DNA from: Granulicella sp. S156
GTDB lineage: Bacteria; Acidobacteriota; Terriglobia; Terriglobales; Acidobacteriaceae
Direction of reading: 5' to 3'
Assembly (NCBI RefSeq): GCF_009766105.1
Contig: NZ_LMUH01000005.1
Location: forward strand, 147,047 to 211,046
Length of the DNA stretch: 64,000 bases
Below, in pieces: positions 19,162 to 27,237 of the stretch. A program made the position numbers and the translations under genes. The notes beneath the pieces are model-generated. The model searched no databases. It was given only the letters and a program-made list of their open reading frames with translations, and was not told where the DNA came from. Each line of letters starts with the position of its first letter. The stretch's first letter is position 1.

Positions 19162-20427
19162 ATGCCTCATGCTCTCCGGTTGCTCGTCTGCTCAGTTCTC
19201 CTTTGTATAGGCTCTGCTGAGACGCAGCACAACCCTGCGCCCACATCTATAAGCGTCCTTCTTTCCTATGAGGAGCCCGCACTGGGGACTGCGAGGTTGG
19301 CATTGGATTATGCTGCTCCCTTCGATCCTGCCAAACCGACAGTGCTCGTGATCGCCGATGGACAGCAGTTTTACGTCCGTACAGGGGCGATGAAGGCACT
19401 AAGAGAAAGCACCTTCGGAGACGCCGTGAACGTGGTCGGCATCATCACACGAGGTACAACCCCGGCCTTTATCGACGCCACGCTCAGCAGTGACGGCAAA
19501 CCAGATTGGCCGAAAGCGTGGAAGGTGTTCAACAGCGGCGAGTGGGTCCGTGACGTTGAATCTGTGCGCAGAGCCCTTGTTGGAGAACAAGGCCGAGTCT
19601 ATCTCTATGGGCGCTCCGGGGGAGCCTACCTCGTTCACCAGTACCTCTCACAGTATTCGGACCACGTAGAGCGCGTCTTCACGCAATCGGCTGTAAATCC
19701 ATACCTGAACGCCGAGCTTGGTATCCCGCTGGACACCTTCTGGAGCGATCTCGGCAGGCAAGACACCACGCTTCAAGAGCAGTTGCAGTCCGCGCTAAAG
19801 GCCCACCCGGAAGAGCGCATCGGGATTCTCATGACGCTCCAGCGACAGCATTTTTTCGTATCGGCGGACAAGATCGCCGCTGCACGAGCCGACCTGATCC
19901 ATGCTCTCGCGGCGGGAAATATGGGAGCGTACCGAACGGCTCGCAAGGATTATCAGGTCGATGATATGGCCGCGATGTACGCCTCCAAAGACATCATTCC
20001 GCAGGATGTCCGTGTCTTGGAATTGATCGCCCCTAGTGGCGCATTCGACCATCTTGGGGACGGAGAGCTCTATCCTTTGGCAGAGACACAAGCGTTCGAG
20101 ATCAAGCCACTCCTCGACATGCTGCACGCTGGGAAGGTCACCGTGCCACCCTTCGACTTTGCTGCCCTACACCGTTGCCCGGCCGACGTGTTTGTGCTGG
20201 CGGGGCGCTATGACGAAGCTGTGGACTATCGCACAGAGATTGCGCTGGCCAGCGCATATCCCCACCACTTCCTGTTCATCGCTGATGACAACCATGTCTT
20301 TAGCGCCCTGACAGCCAATGGAGCTTCTATGAGCCTCATCAGCACCTTCTTTGCCCAGGGATCACAGTCACAGGCTTTCGCAAATGCTGTGCGTGACTCA
20401 CAACGATACCGCTGGGTCGAAAAGTAG
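19162..20427 (+). CDS. Secreted alpha/beta hydrolase
   Basis: A 421-residue protein from the ATG at 19162, preceded by GGAAGG at 10 bases and followed by a signal peptide (MPHALRLLVCSVLLCIGSAE). Features of the alpha/beta hydrolase fold are the nucleophile elbow YGRSGGAYL (Ser near residue 156), an FVLAGRYDEAVDY segment carrying the acid, and DDNHVFS with the catalytic His near the C-terminus. Proline iminopeptidase-like and serine aminopeptidase groups share this order. The substrate is unknown, and a large helical lid region (residues about 180-290) suggests specificity for a bulky compound. It has no operon partner: the next gene is on the other strand. Confidence 0.75.
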   Translation: MPHALRLLVCSVLLCIGSAETQHNPAPTSISVLLSYEEPALGTARLALDYAAPFDPAKPTVLVIADGQQFYVRTGAMKALRESTFGDAVNVVGIITRGTTPAFIDATLSSDGKPDWPKAWKVFNSGEWVRDVESVRRALVGEQGRVYLYGRSGGAYLVHQYLSQYSDHVERVFTQSAVNPYLNAELGIPLDTFWSDLGRQDTTLQEQLQSALKAHPEERIGILMTLQRQHFFVSADKIAAARADLIHALAAGNMGAYRTARKDYQVDDMAAMYASKDIIPQDVRVLELIAPSGAFDHLGDGELYPLAETQAFEIKPLLDMLHAGKVTVPPFDFAALHRCPADVFVLAGRYDEAVDYRTEIALASAYPHHFLFIADDNHVFSALTANGASMSLISTFFAQGSQSQAFANAVRDSQRYRWVEK

Positions 20428-20478
20428 CGAGGCGAGCGGATTAGTAGGGGATGATCGACGAGTTTCGTAACAGGCTCA

Positions 20479-22638
20479 CTACTGGGCGTGCGTCACAACC
20501 TCGCGAGTATGCGTTGAAGTGCGTACTTCCGGGGTGCTGCCGTCATTCAGCACGACCTCGGTTGGAGGAGCCTCCACTAGAACACGCGCCGTCGCATTGC
20601 CAAACCCCGCCACACGCATGCGCGATGTCGTACTGAAGGTGCCGGAGCGGATCGTAAGAGGCACTTCTACCGCGGCAGCGCCGTCGTTATGTGCGGTGAC
20701 GGCCACCAGCCAGCCGGCGCTGTGGCCCTGGCCTGCCGGCAGTAGACGCGGTGTTACGTCGGTGATCGAAAGATCGGGGAGGCCGCGGTCGTGCAGCACC
20801 CAGTCGTCGAAGAACCAGTGCAGGTTAATAGGTTCTTTGCCGGTCTTCTCCAGCAACGCTTCGAAGGCGAGCACGTCCTGTTCCGGGGTTGTGGTGCCGG
20901 GAGTGCGGGTGCGCCAGGCGCGCAGCGCGAGTTGCAGCGGCTTGTCTCCGACGATACCCCGCAGCATCCACCAGACCGCCGCTGCCTTGCGGCGGTAGTA
21001 AAGCTCCGAGGTGGCTGCGATGAGCGGTTCGCCCGCAGGCTCAGGCTTGCCCGACTCGATGGCAGGCTCGGCGATGCCCACCGGCTGCATCAGCGCGGTG
21101 AGCTGCGCGACAGCAGCGTCGCGGCCCTGTTCGTGTTCGATCCACAACAGGCTGAAGAACTGTGCGAGACCCTCATCCATCCATGGCTGGCCGGTCTGTA
21201 CCCAGGCATGGGTGAGGCTATGCACCAGGGCCGGCGATGAGTTCGATGCCGCCAGTGCGGCGATGGGAGCAACGAGCAGTGGGCCGTCTTCGAACGGCTG
21301 CCCGGAATGATCCAGGATCGTCAGGGCCGACAGCGGCTTTGGCCCGAGCCACTCCTCCAACAGGGGTGCGACACGCTCAGTGGAGTTGGTGAGCGGTGGC
21401 AGCGAACCATCGTCGGTGCTCTCGACAGCCAGCAGCGGATCGCCGTTCGCTGCGTCAGCACCTGGGTTCGGGGTCACCAGAGCGGGAGTCGAAGAGGAAC
21501 TCGATGAGGAAGAGGACGACGAATTAGAAGAAGCCCCGGACGGAGTCACCGCAGGCGCTGCCGGCACGTCGGAAGGCGCAGCCAGGGGCGCCAGCATCGT
21601 CTCAGGCCGGTCCACCTGGAAGAGGCTCGGCATCCGGAAACCCAGAGGTTCGGCGGAGAACTCCGCTGTCGCAACGCCGGAACCCGCAGCGGTTGGGGTT
21701 TGGGCACTGTCGCTCAGCGCGACAAGAGGCTGGCGGCGTCCGCAGAAGTAAACCGCAACCGGCGGTTCGCCGGTGTACTCGATCCCCAGCCGCAGATGGA
21801 TCGTCGCCGAGGACTCCCGCAGTTTCATGCGCCCGACAGCGTTGAAGAGCTGATTACCGTCGCCGAGAAAGAGCTGCGGCGAGGCCACCGGGTACCACAG
21901 CACATCCCCAAAGCCGCGTAAAGCAGTTCCTTCTGGAGAGATCGCGTCCCAGTCGGAGGCGATTGCCTGCTCGTGCGAAGCGCCGATGCGCTCCAGCCGG
22001 CCGCCGTTGGCTGCGATCGTTCCGGAGTAAAACAGGCTCAAGGTCAGGGACCTGCCGGAGGCGAGAGGCGTGGGCAGCGTGATGATCGCCTCGTTCGCTT
22101 GGCCGCTGTGGTCGGCGTCGGTGTCGAGCATATGCTGCGTCAGGTCGAGAGGTTTGCTGCCGGCATTGGAGACGAGCGTTGCCGTCTCCCAATTAAGAGT
22201 GGACGAAATCTGCAGTGCGAGCCGCGTTAGCGGTTCCGTGCCGTCGTTGCGGAGAGTGAGGCGTACGCGCATGGCCAGCCGCGAGGTCGCTGGGACGAGG
22301 CGTGCATCGAGATCGTAGGCCGTAAAGGTAAGGGCAGAGCGCTCAAGGTCCGTGAGCTCCGGCCCGGTCGGTTTATCCGCGGGTTTGGCGAGGACCGTGC
22401 GCCCATTGGCTTCGGACTCGGGCGTCGCCGCAGGGGGCGTGCCGTGGCTCTGGAAGAGGACCTGGCCTTTGGGTGGGGGTGGCGGCTCCGGAGGGGTGGT
22501 GTCCTGTGTGGAGGCCGGTGCGGCGGGCTGTGCAGTAGTGGTTTGTGCGCGGGCAAGGCCGGCAAAACCCAGATCTAAACCCAGCCCGGCCAGCGCGAGC
22601 GTAGCCGCGACTGCGCAAGGCAGTCGTTTCAAACTCAA
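20479..22638 (-). CDS. Secreted M1-like (gluzincin-fold) protein lacking the catalytic Glu
   Basis: About 719 residues. Possible starts are TTG at 22638 or 22644, after GAGGA; the ATG at 22713 would overlap rlmB by 62 bp, so I prefer 22638. A signal peptide leads into a Pro/Thr/Ala-rich linker. The beta domain of M1 peptidases follows, then a run of about 11 serines (SNSSSSSSSSSSS). The zinc site is degenerate: where HExxH is expected the sequence reads ALVHSLTHAWVQ, so Ser replaces Glu. The third-ligand motif WMDEGLAQFF is kept. It is therefore likely a non-peptidase or metal-binding scaffold. The C-terminal part resembles a beta-sandwich (GWLVAVTAHNDGAAAVEVP). Confidence 0.7.
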   Translation of the reverse strand: MSLKRLPCAVAATLALAGLGLDLGFAGLARAQTTTAQPAAPASTQDTTPPEPPPPPKGQVLFQSHGTPPAATPESEANGRTVLAKPADKPTGPELTDLERSALTFTAYDLDARLVPATSRLAMRVRLTLRNDGTEPLTRLALQISSTLNWETATLVSNAGSKPLDLTQHMLDTDADHSGQANEAIITLPTPLASGRSLTLSLFYSGTIAANGGRLERIGASHEQAIASDWDAISPEGTALRGFGDVLWYPVASPQLFLGDGNQLFNAVGRMKLRESSATIHLRLGIEYTGEPPVAVYFCGRRQPLVALSDSAQTPTAAGSGVATAEFSAEPLGFRMPSLFQVDRPETMLAPLAAPSDVPAAPAVTPSGASSNSSSSSSSSSSSTPALVTPNPGADAANGDPLLAVESTDDGSLPPLTNSTERVAPLLEEWLGPKPLSALTILDHSGQPFEDGPLLVAPIAALAASNSSPALVHSLTHAWVQTGQPWMDEGLAQFFSLLWIEHEQGRDAAVAQLTALMQPVGIAEPAIESGKPEPAGEPLIAATSELYYRRKAAAVWWMLRGIVGDKPLQLALRAWRTRTPGTTTPEQDVLAFEALLEKTGKEPINLHWFFDDWVLHDRGLPDLSITDVTPRLLPAGQGHSAGWLVAVTAHNDGAAAVEVPLTIRSGTFSTTSRMRVAGFGNATARVLVEAPPTEVVLNDGSTPEVRTSTHTREVVTHAQ

Positions 22639-22651
22639 AGTCAATGATTCC

Positions 22652-23455
22652 TCACGATCCCAAACCTTTACGAGGCTTTTGTGGTTTGGACGCAGGCGGG
22701 GCCTGAACCGCACCTGAACGGCGTTGGCGCATCGCCTCGTACATCACAACTGCGCCAGCCACGGATACATTCAACGACGAGACGCTGCCCGCCATCGGGA
22801 TGCGCAACAAGTGGTCGCAGGTGCGCTTTACTAGGTCATGCAGCCCCGCGCCCTCGCTGCCCAGCACCAGGCAGCAGTCCTGGCGAAAGTCGAAGTCGGT
22901 GTAGTCGGGGGTGCCGCGCTCGTCGAGGCCGACGATCCAGACATGGTGCTTCTTCATGGTCTCCAGCGCGCGGGTAATGTTGACCACCTGGGCGATGCGT
23001 ACATGCTCCGAGGCCCCCGCCGAGCTCTTCGCCACCGTCGCGCTCAAGGGGGCCGAGCGACGCTCCGGCACGATCACGCCGTCGATCCCGGCTCCATCGG
23101 CCGAGCGCAGCAGTGCACCAAGGTTGTGCGGGTCTTCCACGCCGTCGAGGGCCAGAAAAAAGCGGAAACCGGAGGGCCCTACAGGCGCCTTCAGCAGGTC
23201 TTCCAGCGCGAGGAACTTGCGCTCGCGCAGGAACGCGACGATGCCCTGATGGGCGTCGGTCTTGGCATGGCGGGTAAGCTGGTCGCGCGGCTCAGTGCTC
23301 ACGCGGATACCCGCGGCCCGGCAGAGCTCCAGAACCGCGTCCAGACGGGCATCACGGCGGGCCTCCCGCTCGCGTGCGACGCTTACGTGATCCAGTTGCC
23401 GCGTGCCGGCGCGAATGGCCTCTTCTACCGGGTGCAGGCCGTACAAAACGTCCAT
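22652..23455 (-). CDS. rlmB: 23S rRNA (guanosine-2'-O)-methyltransferase RlmB-like (SpoU/TrmH family)
   Basis: A 267-residue SPOUT methyltransferase. The N-terminal RNA-substrate-binding domain begins MDVLYGLHPVEEAIRAG. The knotted catalytic domain shows the three SPOUT motifs: LDGVEDPHNLGALLRSADG (motif 1), LVLGSEGAGLHDLV (motif 2) and IPMAGSVSSLNVSVAGAV (motif 3). This is the RlmB arrangement, which methylates G2251 in the ribosomal P loop; a related tRNA role is possible. The C-terminal tail is Pro/Lys-rich. The next gene on the strand starts within 15 bp of its stop, so the two may be co-transcribed. Confidence 0.9.
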   Translation of the reverse strand: MDVLYGLHPVEEAIRAGTRQLDHVSVAREREARRDARLDAVLELCRAAGIRVSTEPRDQLTRHAKTDAHQGIVAFLRERKFLALEDLLKAPVGPSGFRFFLALDGVEDPHNLGALLRSADGAGIDGVIVPERRSAPLSATVAKSSAGASEHVRIAQVVNITRALETMKKHHVWIVGLDERGTPDYTDFDFRQDCCLVLGSEGAGLHDLVKRTCDHLLRIPMAGSVSSLNVSVAGAVVMYEAMRQRRSGAVQAPPASKPQKPRKGLGS

Positions 23456-23589
23456 CCAGCTAGTTTACCGGGTGGAGAGGGCTTAGCGGCCAAAGGTCCG
23501 AGGCGTTCCAGGCGAAAAGAGCGCATATTTTGTGATTCAGGAGAGACTTTTCCTTATAAACTCACGTCAATACAGAGGTGAGAACACCC

Positions 23590-24225
23590 ATGGTTCTGAC
23601 TGCCGAAGCCGCGAAACAGGTTGAGCGTGAAAATGCTGCCATCGCGCGTGGTCTCAAGCGCCAGGACCCCGAGCTTCTCGACCAGCTCATCGAAACCTAT
23701 CAGCATCGGCTGATGCGCTACCTGATGTTCCTTACGGGCAAGCGTGAGGTCGCCGAAGACCTGTTTCAGGAGGTCTGGATTCGTGTGTTGCGGCGTGGCG
23801 CACAGTACAACGGCAAGGCCCGCTTCGATACCTGGATCTTCACCATCGCGCGCAACCTGGTCATCGACCTCTCGCGCAAGCGCACCATGGCCAGCCTGGA
23901 TGAGATGCGTGACGGCGGCGAGGACGAGCGCCCGTTCGAGATCGTGCAGGAAGGCCCATCGCCGCTGGAGCAGTTCCAGTACCGCGAGAACGCCGCAGAG
24001 CTTGCGACAGTGATGCTGACGCTCGAACCCAGCTATCGCGAGGTCCTGACGCTCCGCTTCCACGAGGAGATGTCGCTCGAAGAGATCGCTACCGTGACGC
24101 GCGCGCCGCTTTCGACGGTCAAGTCGCGGCTGTACCGTGGTCTTGCCTCCCTCAAGCCGCAGCTGCTCAGCCTTCGCGCCGAGCGCCGCGCGGCTGAAGC
24201 CAAAGCTTGCGAGGTAAAGGCATGA
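23590..24225 (+). CDS. RNA polymerase ECF-type sigma factor
   Basis: A 211-residue sigma-70 family protein. The ATG at 23590 is preceded by GAGGTGAG; an in-frame GTG at 23578 lies within that site. Region 2 is clear (LMRYLMFLTGKREVAEDLFQ, then EVWIRVLRRG; FDTWIFTIARNLVIDLSRKR), and region 4 has LTLEPSYREVLTLRFHEEMS with LEEIATVTRAPLSTVKSRLY. It lacks sigma region 3, so it is of ECF type. Its stop overlaps the start of the next gene (ATGA), making an operon of three genes with two membrane proteins. The next protein could be its membrane anchor or anti-sigma factor, but no zinc-binding anti-sigma motif was seen in it. Confidence 0.92.
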   Translation: MVLTAEAAKQVERENAAIARGLKRQDPELLDQLIETYQHRLMRYLMFLTGKREVAEDLFQEVWIRVLRRGAQYNGKARFDTWIFTIARNLVIDLSRKRTMASLDEMRDGGEDERPFEIVQEGPSPLEQFQYRENAAELATVMLTLEPSYREVLTLRFHEEMSLEEIATVTRAPLSTVKSRLYRGLASLKPQLLSLRAERRAAEAKACEVKA

Positions 24226-24620
24226 GCTCTCCGCAAGGCTTCAGGCCTTCGTCGAATTCGGGGAACTCGGCGAATCCGACAGACCAGAAAGGGCCAATGA
24301 ACTTTACCGCCCGCGCTTCGATCGTGAACCGCACGCACCGCGTAGTGCGGGAGCAGGCGCTGGTCATGCAGGAACAGAAGCAGCGTTCGCGCAGCCTGTG
24401 GGTGCCTCTGGGTATCTTCTCCGTGCTGTTGGTGGGCCTCTGCTATGCCGTATGGGCGGTACTTGAAGGTTACGATGATCTGGCCCCGAATGGCCTTCCC
24501 GATGCCAGCGATCAGATGTTCCTCCTGCTGTTGTGGTCATTGCCGGTGACGGCAGTATTGTTCGGCCTGGTTTGGTTCCAGCGCGGACGCAACCGGGCTA
24601 ACAGCGAGGTGACGCGATGA
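24222..24620 (+). CDS. Small membrane protein in sigma factor operon
   Basis: A 132-residue protein that starts at the ATGA overlap with the sigma gene. The N-terminus (about 60 residues) is polar and basic with a likely helical stretch (RASIVNRTHRVVREQALVMQ). Two membrane segments follow (WVPLGIFSVLLVGLCYAVWA and LLLLWSLPVTAVLFGLVWF). It has no recognised domain. The position, next to an ECF sigma gene and overlapping another membrane gene by 4 bp, makes a regulatory role for the sigma factor likely. The family is not recognised. Confidence 0.6.
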   Translation: MSSPQGFRPSSNSGNSANPTDQKGPMNFTARASIVNRTHRVVREQALVMQEQKQRSRSLWVPLGIFSVLLVGLCYAVWAVLEGYDDLAPNGLPDASDQMFLLLLWSLPVTAVLFGLVWFQRGRNRANSEVTR

Positions 24621-25162
24621 GCCAATGGTGGACATCACGACAGAGCGATCCTTCCTCTAGCGGTGATCAGGAACTACTCATGATTCCGCGTTGGTCGATG
24701 GTTCTGGCCATTCTACTGTTCGCGGGAATGCAGTACATCTTCCACGGGGTCATGCCGCACCACAAGCATGAGCTGTTGCCCATGCGCCTGATGGCGGGCT
24801 ATTGGTGGGGCGCATTTTTTGCCAGCTATGCCCTGCTGCTCGGCTATGTAAGCCGCGATGTGAAGCGGCGCGGCATGTCTGCGGGCCTCTGGATGCTGGT
24901 GTGCGTGGTTCTCCCCGGTGGCATCGGCTCCGTGGTGTACTTCATGCTGCGGCAGCCGATCCTGTCGCGCTGCCCCAACTGCTCCACGACGATGGAGAGC
25001 GGCTATCACTTCTGCCCGCAGTGCCAGTTCCAGATGGCTCCCGTGTGCGGCATATGCCATCGCGGCACGAAGATCACGGACGTGTACTGCACACAGTGCG
25101 GCCATGACCTCGCCGAGGATTACGCTCCAGCGCGGCTGCGGGCGTATAGCGACACGGAATAG
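24617..25162 (+). CDS. Membrane protein with C-terminal double zinc ribbon
   Basis: A 181-residue protein overlapping the preceding gene by 4 bp (ATGA). Three membrane segments span about residues 27-42, 60-80 and 90-110. The cytoplasmic tail holds two zinc ribbons: SRCPNCSTTM...FCPQCQF (cysteines about 119, 122, 133, 136) and VCGICHRGT...YCTQCGHD. Double zinc ribbons usually mediate protein contacts. Together with the sigma factor and the small membrane protein it forms a translation-coupled trio. A membrane-located sensor or anchor role is inference. Confidence 0.7.
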   Translation: MSQWWTSRQSDPSSSGDQELLMIPRWSMVLAILLFAGMQYIFHGVMPHHKHELLPMRLMAGYWWGAFFASYALLLGYVSRDVKRRGMSAGLWMLVCVVLPGGIGSVVYFMLRQPILSRCPNCSTTMESGYHFCPQCQFQMAPVCGICHRGTKITDVYCTQCGHDLAEDYAPARLRAYSDTE

Positions 25163-25240
25163 TCTTACTCTACGTCCCTGCCTGGCTGCGCGGAAGCCAC
25201 TGCGAAGCTGGTGTCCCCGGATAACGACTAGAATGCCGTA

Positions 25241-26119
25241 ATGGCAACACCGCTCACATCCCTGATCATCGACGACGAACCGCTGGCTCGGCAGGAGTTG
25301 CAGTATCTGTTGGAGGCCGCAGGCGACGTGTCGGTGCTTGCACAGGGCACCAACGGCATCGAAGCCGTGGACCTCATCCGCACCCACAAGCCCGATGTGA
25401 TCTTTCTCGATGTCCGCATGCCGGGGCTGGATGGGTTTGCCGTCCTCAAAAAGGTGCTCGCGCTCGACCGCAAGTTCCATCTGCCGGAGGTCGTGTTTGC
25501 GACGGCGTTCGACCAGTACGCCGTGAAGGCCTTTGAGGTGAATGCCGTCGATTACCTGTTGAAGCCCTTCGACGCCAAGCGGGTAGTGAAGACCCTGGAG
25601 AAGGTGCGCACACGCATTGCGGCCAGTGCAGCGGGAAACGGCGAGACAGCGTCAGGACACGCAGCGCCCGGCGACCTGGGAGCGGACGCCGCCGCCAAAC
25701 TGGATGCCTTGTTGCGCATGGTAGAAGAGCAGGCCGCACAGGCCTCGGGTCCGTCTGCGGGTAGTGCGCACAATCTCTCGAAGTCGGGCAAGGTCGTGGT
25801 GCGCGCCCAGAGCCGCCTGCTGCTCGCCGACCAGAAGGATGTCTGCTTTGCCGCGATCGAAGACGGCAGGATCTCGGTGGTGACCAAAACGGTGGAGGGC
25901 GACTCGAACTGCCGCACGCTGGAGGAGTTGATGGATCAGCTCGACCCGGAGCAGTTCTGGCGCGCGCACCGGTCGTTCGTGGTGAACATCCAGCACATCC
26001 GCGAGGTTGTGCCGTGGTTCAAGTCGTCGTATCAACTGCGCATGGACGACCGCAAGCAGACCGAGATTCCGGTGAGCCGCTCGCAGACCAAGCGGCTGCG
26101 CGAGTTGTTCAACCTATAA
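25241..26119 (+). CDS. LytTR-family response regulator
   Basis: A 292-residue transcription factor. The receiver domain (residues 1-130) has the acidic pocket DDE at 11-13, phospho-acceptor D57 in VIFLDVRMPGLDG, and the K of LLKPFD. A Gly/Ala/Ser-rich linker of about 70 residues separates it from a LytTR DNA-binding domain (about 185-285) with CRTLEELMDQLDPEQFWRAH and RSFVVNIQHIREV. LytTR regulators are commonly driven by membrane LytS/AlgZ-type histidine kinases; none lies beside it. The linker is long for the family. The gene follows the sigma operon by 78 bp and may be read with it. Confidence 0.92.
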   Translation: MATPLTSLIIDDEPLARQELQYLLEAAGDVSVLAQGTNGIEAVDLIRTHKPDVIFLDVRMPGLDGFAVLKKVLALDRKFHLPEVVFATAFDQYAVKAFEVNAVDYLLKPFDAKRVVKTLEKVRTRIAASAAGNGETASGHAAPGDLGADAAAKLDALLRMVEEQAAQASGPSAGSAHNLSKSGKVVVRAQSRLLLADQKDVCFAAIEDGRISVVTKTVEGDSNCRTLEELMDQLDPEQFWRAHRSFVVNIQHIREVVPWFKSSYQLRMDDRKQTEIPVSRSQTKRLRELFNL

Positions 26120-26249
26120 GCCTTGCTGGCTGGCACACAAATCTCGAAGTGCGCTTTCAGAAATGAGACTTGATGCGAGGACGTATCGTCTTTCTCTACA
26201 GTTGAGGGCCCCCTGCTGTATTCCTGTCTGTGCACGTAGAGAGAGGTCC

Positions 26250-26819
26250 ATGAAAGTTCGTCTTGCCGTACCAGTTGTTTCAGGGTTTTTACTTTTTGCA
26301 ATGGCAATTGTGCCGGCGTTCGGACAGGTAAATCCGGCCAGCGTTTCAGGGGCGGTCGCTGCCTGTGGAGCGCGGAACATTATCTTCAAGGTAAAGAAAG
26401 ATAATGCGACGCCCGCACAGGCGCCCGCCGATAAAGCACTGGTCTTCCTCATCCAGGACACCGAACAGCCACTGCTGGAAGTAATGGATAAGGTGCGAAT
26501 GAGGGCGGATGGCAAATGGATGGGTGCTACCCAGGACCAGACGTACATGAGCTTCGTCCTGGATCCGGGCACGCATCATCTTTGTACCAGCATCCAGGAT
26601 GAGGGGGATCTTCGCCTCTCCCACCAGGGAGAATTTGGACTGCAAGACGGAATTATTCTGCATCGGCTGAATGTAGAAGCCGGCAAGACCTACTACTTCC
26701 GTATGACCGTCGCTCTTACCCGATTGCAGCGCAGAATCCCGTTCCTGGAAGAGGTCGACGAAGACGAAGGCCGATTTCTTGTGCAGACAACGACGCACGC
26801 TACATCGCACCCGAAGTAA
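26250..26819 (+). CDS. Hypothetical secreted protein (DUF2846-like)
   Basis: A 189-residue protein from the ATG at 26250 after AGAGAGAGGTCC. It has a clear signal peptide (MKVRLAVPVVSGFLLFAMAI, cleavage near FG-Q). The mature part contains DKALVFLIQDTEQ, YMSFVLDPGTHHLCTSIQDE and LNVEAGKTYYFRM. This is the pattern of small beta-sandwich proteins whose strand order resembles DUF2846 / PEGA-like domains that present ligands at the surface. Function unknown. It has no obvious operon partner, although the next small membrane gene lies 49 bp downstream. Confidence 0.6.
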   Translation: MKVRLAVPVVSGFLLFAMAIVPAFGQVNPASVSGAVAACGARNIIFKVKKDNATPAQAPADKALVFLIQDTEQPLLEVMDKVRMRADGKWMGATQDQTYMSFVLDPGTHHLCTSIQDEGDLRLSHQGEFGLQDGIILHRLNVEAGKTYYFRMTVALTRLQRRIPFLEEVDEDEGRFLVQTTTHATSHPK

Positions 26820-26868
26820 CCGTTTGTCAGGGTGTGAGCTATAAGATCGATTGGTTGCATAATGAGGC

Positions 26869-27156
26869 GTGGCCTTCGTGAAACGGATTCTGCTTAGAAC
26901 GATCGTAGGTCTGCTGGCAGCCGTAATCGTGGCCTATCTGGTGGACTGGGTGGTGTGGAAGGTGCGGATGGCTCACGGCACCGGCATGGGCCAGGTACAG
27001 GTGGTCCATGTTCTGGCGGAGCAGATGAAGGGTAATAAAGAGGCGTACTACCTCAACGATGTCGAAATGATGGACTGCAGCCGCTCCCTGTTTCCGCGCG
27101 GAGGCAGCGCAGCCTGCTGGTGGGTGAATTGGCATCGCCAGGTGATAGACCACTAA
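26869..27156 (+). CDS. Small single-pass membrane protein
   Basis: A 95-residue protein with a GTG start at 26869. One N-terminal membrane segment (ILLRTIVGLLAAVIVAYLVD) is followed by a soluble part of about 65 residues rich in hydrophobic residues, with two Cys (about 73 and 83) in DCSRSLFPRGGSAACWWVNW. The paired cysteines may form a disulfide outside the membrane. The family is not recognised. It is 49 bp downstream of the secreted protein gene and 81 bp upstream of the Gfo/Idh/MocA gene, all on the same strand. Confidence 0.45.
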   Translation: MAFVKRILLRTIVGLLAAVIVAYLVDWVVWKVRMAHGTGMGQVQVVHVLAEQMKGNKEAYYLNDVEMMDCSRSLFPRGGSAACWWVNWHRQVIDH

Positions 27157-27237
27157 TCAAGCAAGTCAACTCGTGAGAGCAGTCGATCTCTTGCGGCTAC
27201 GACAATCGGGAACTCTTACTGTTCAAAGGTAAACACT

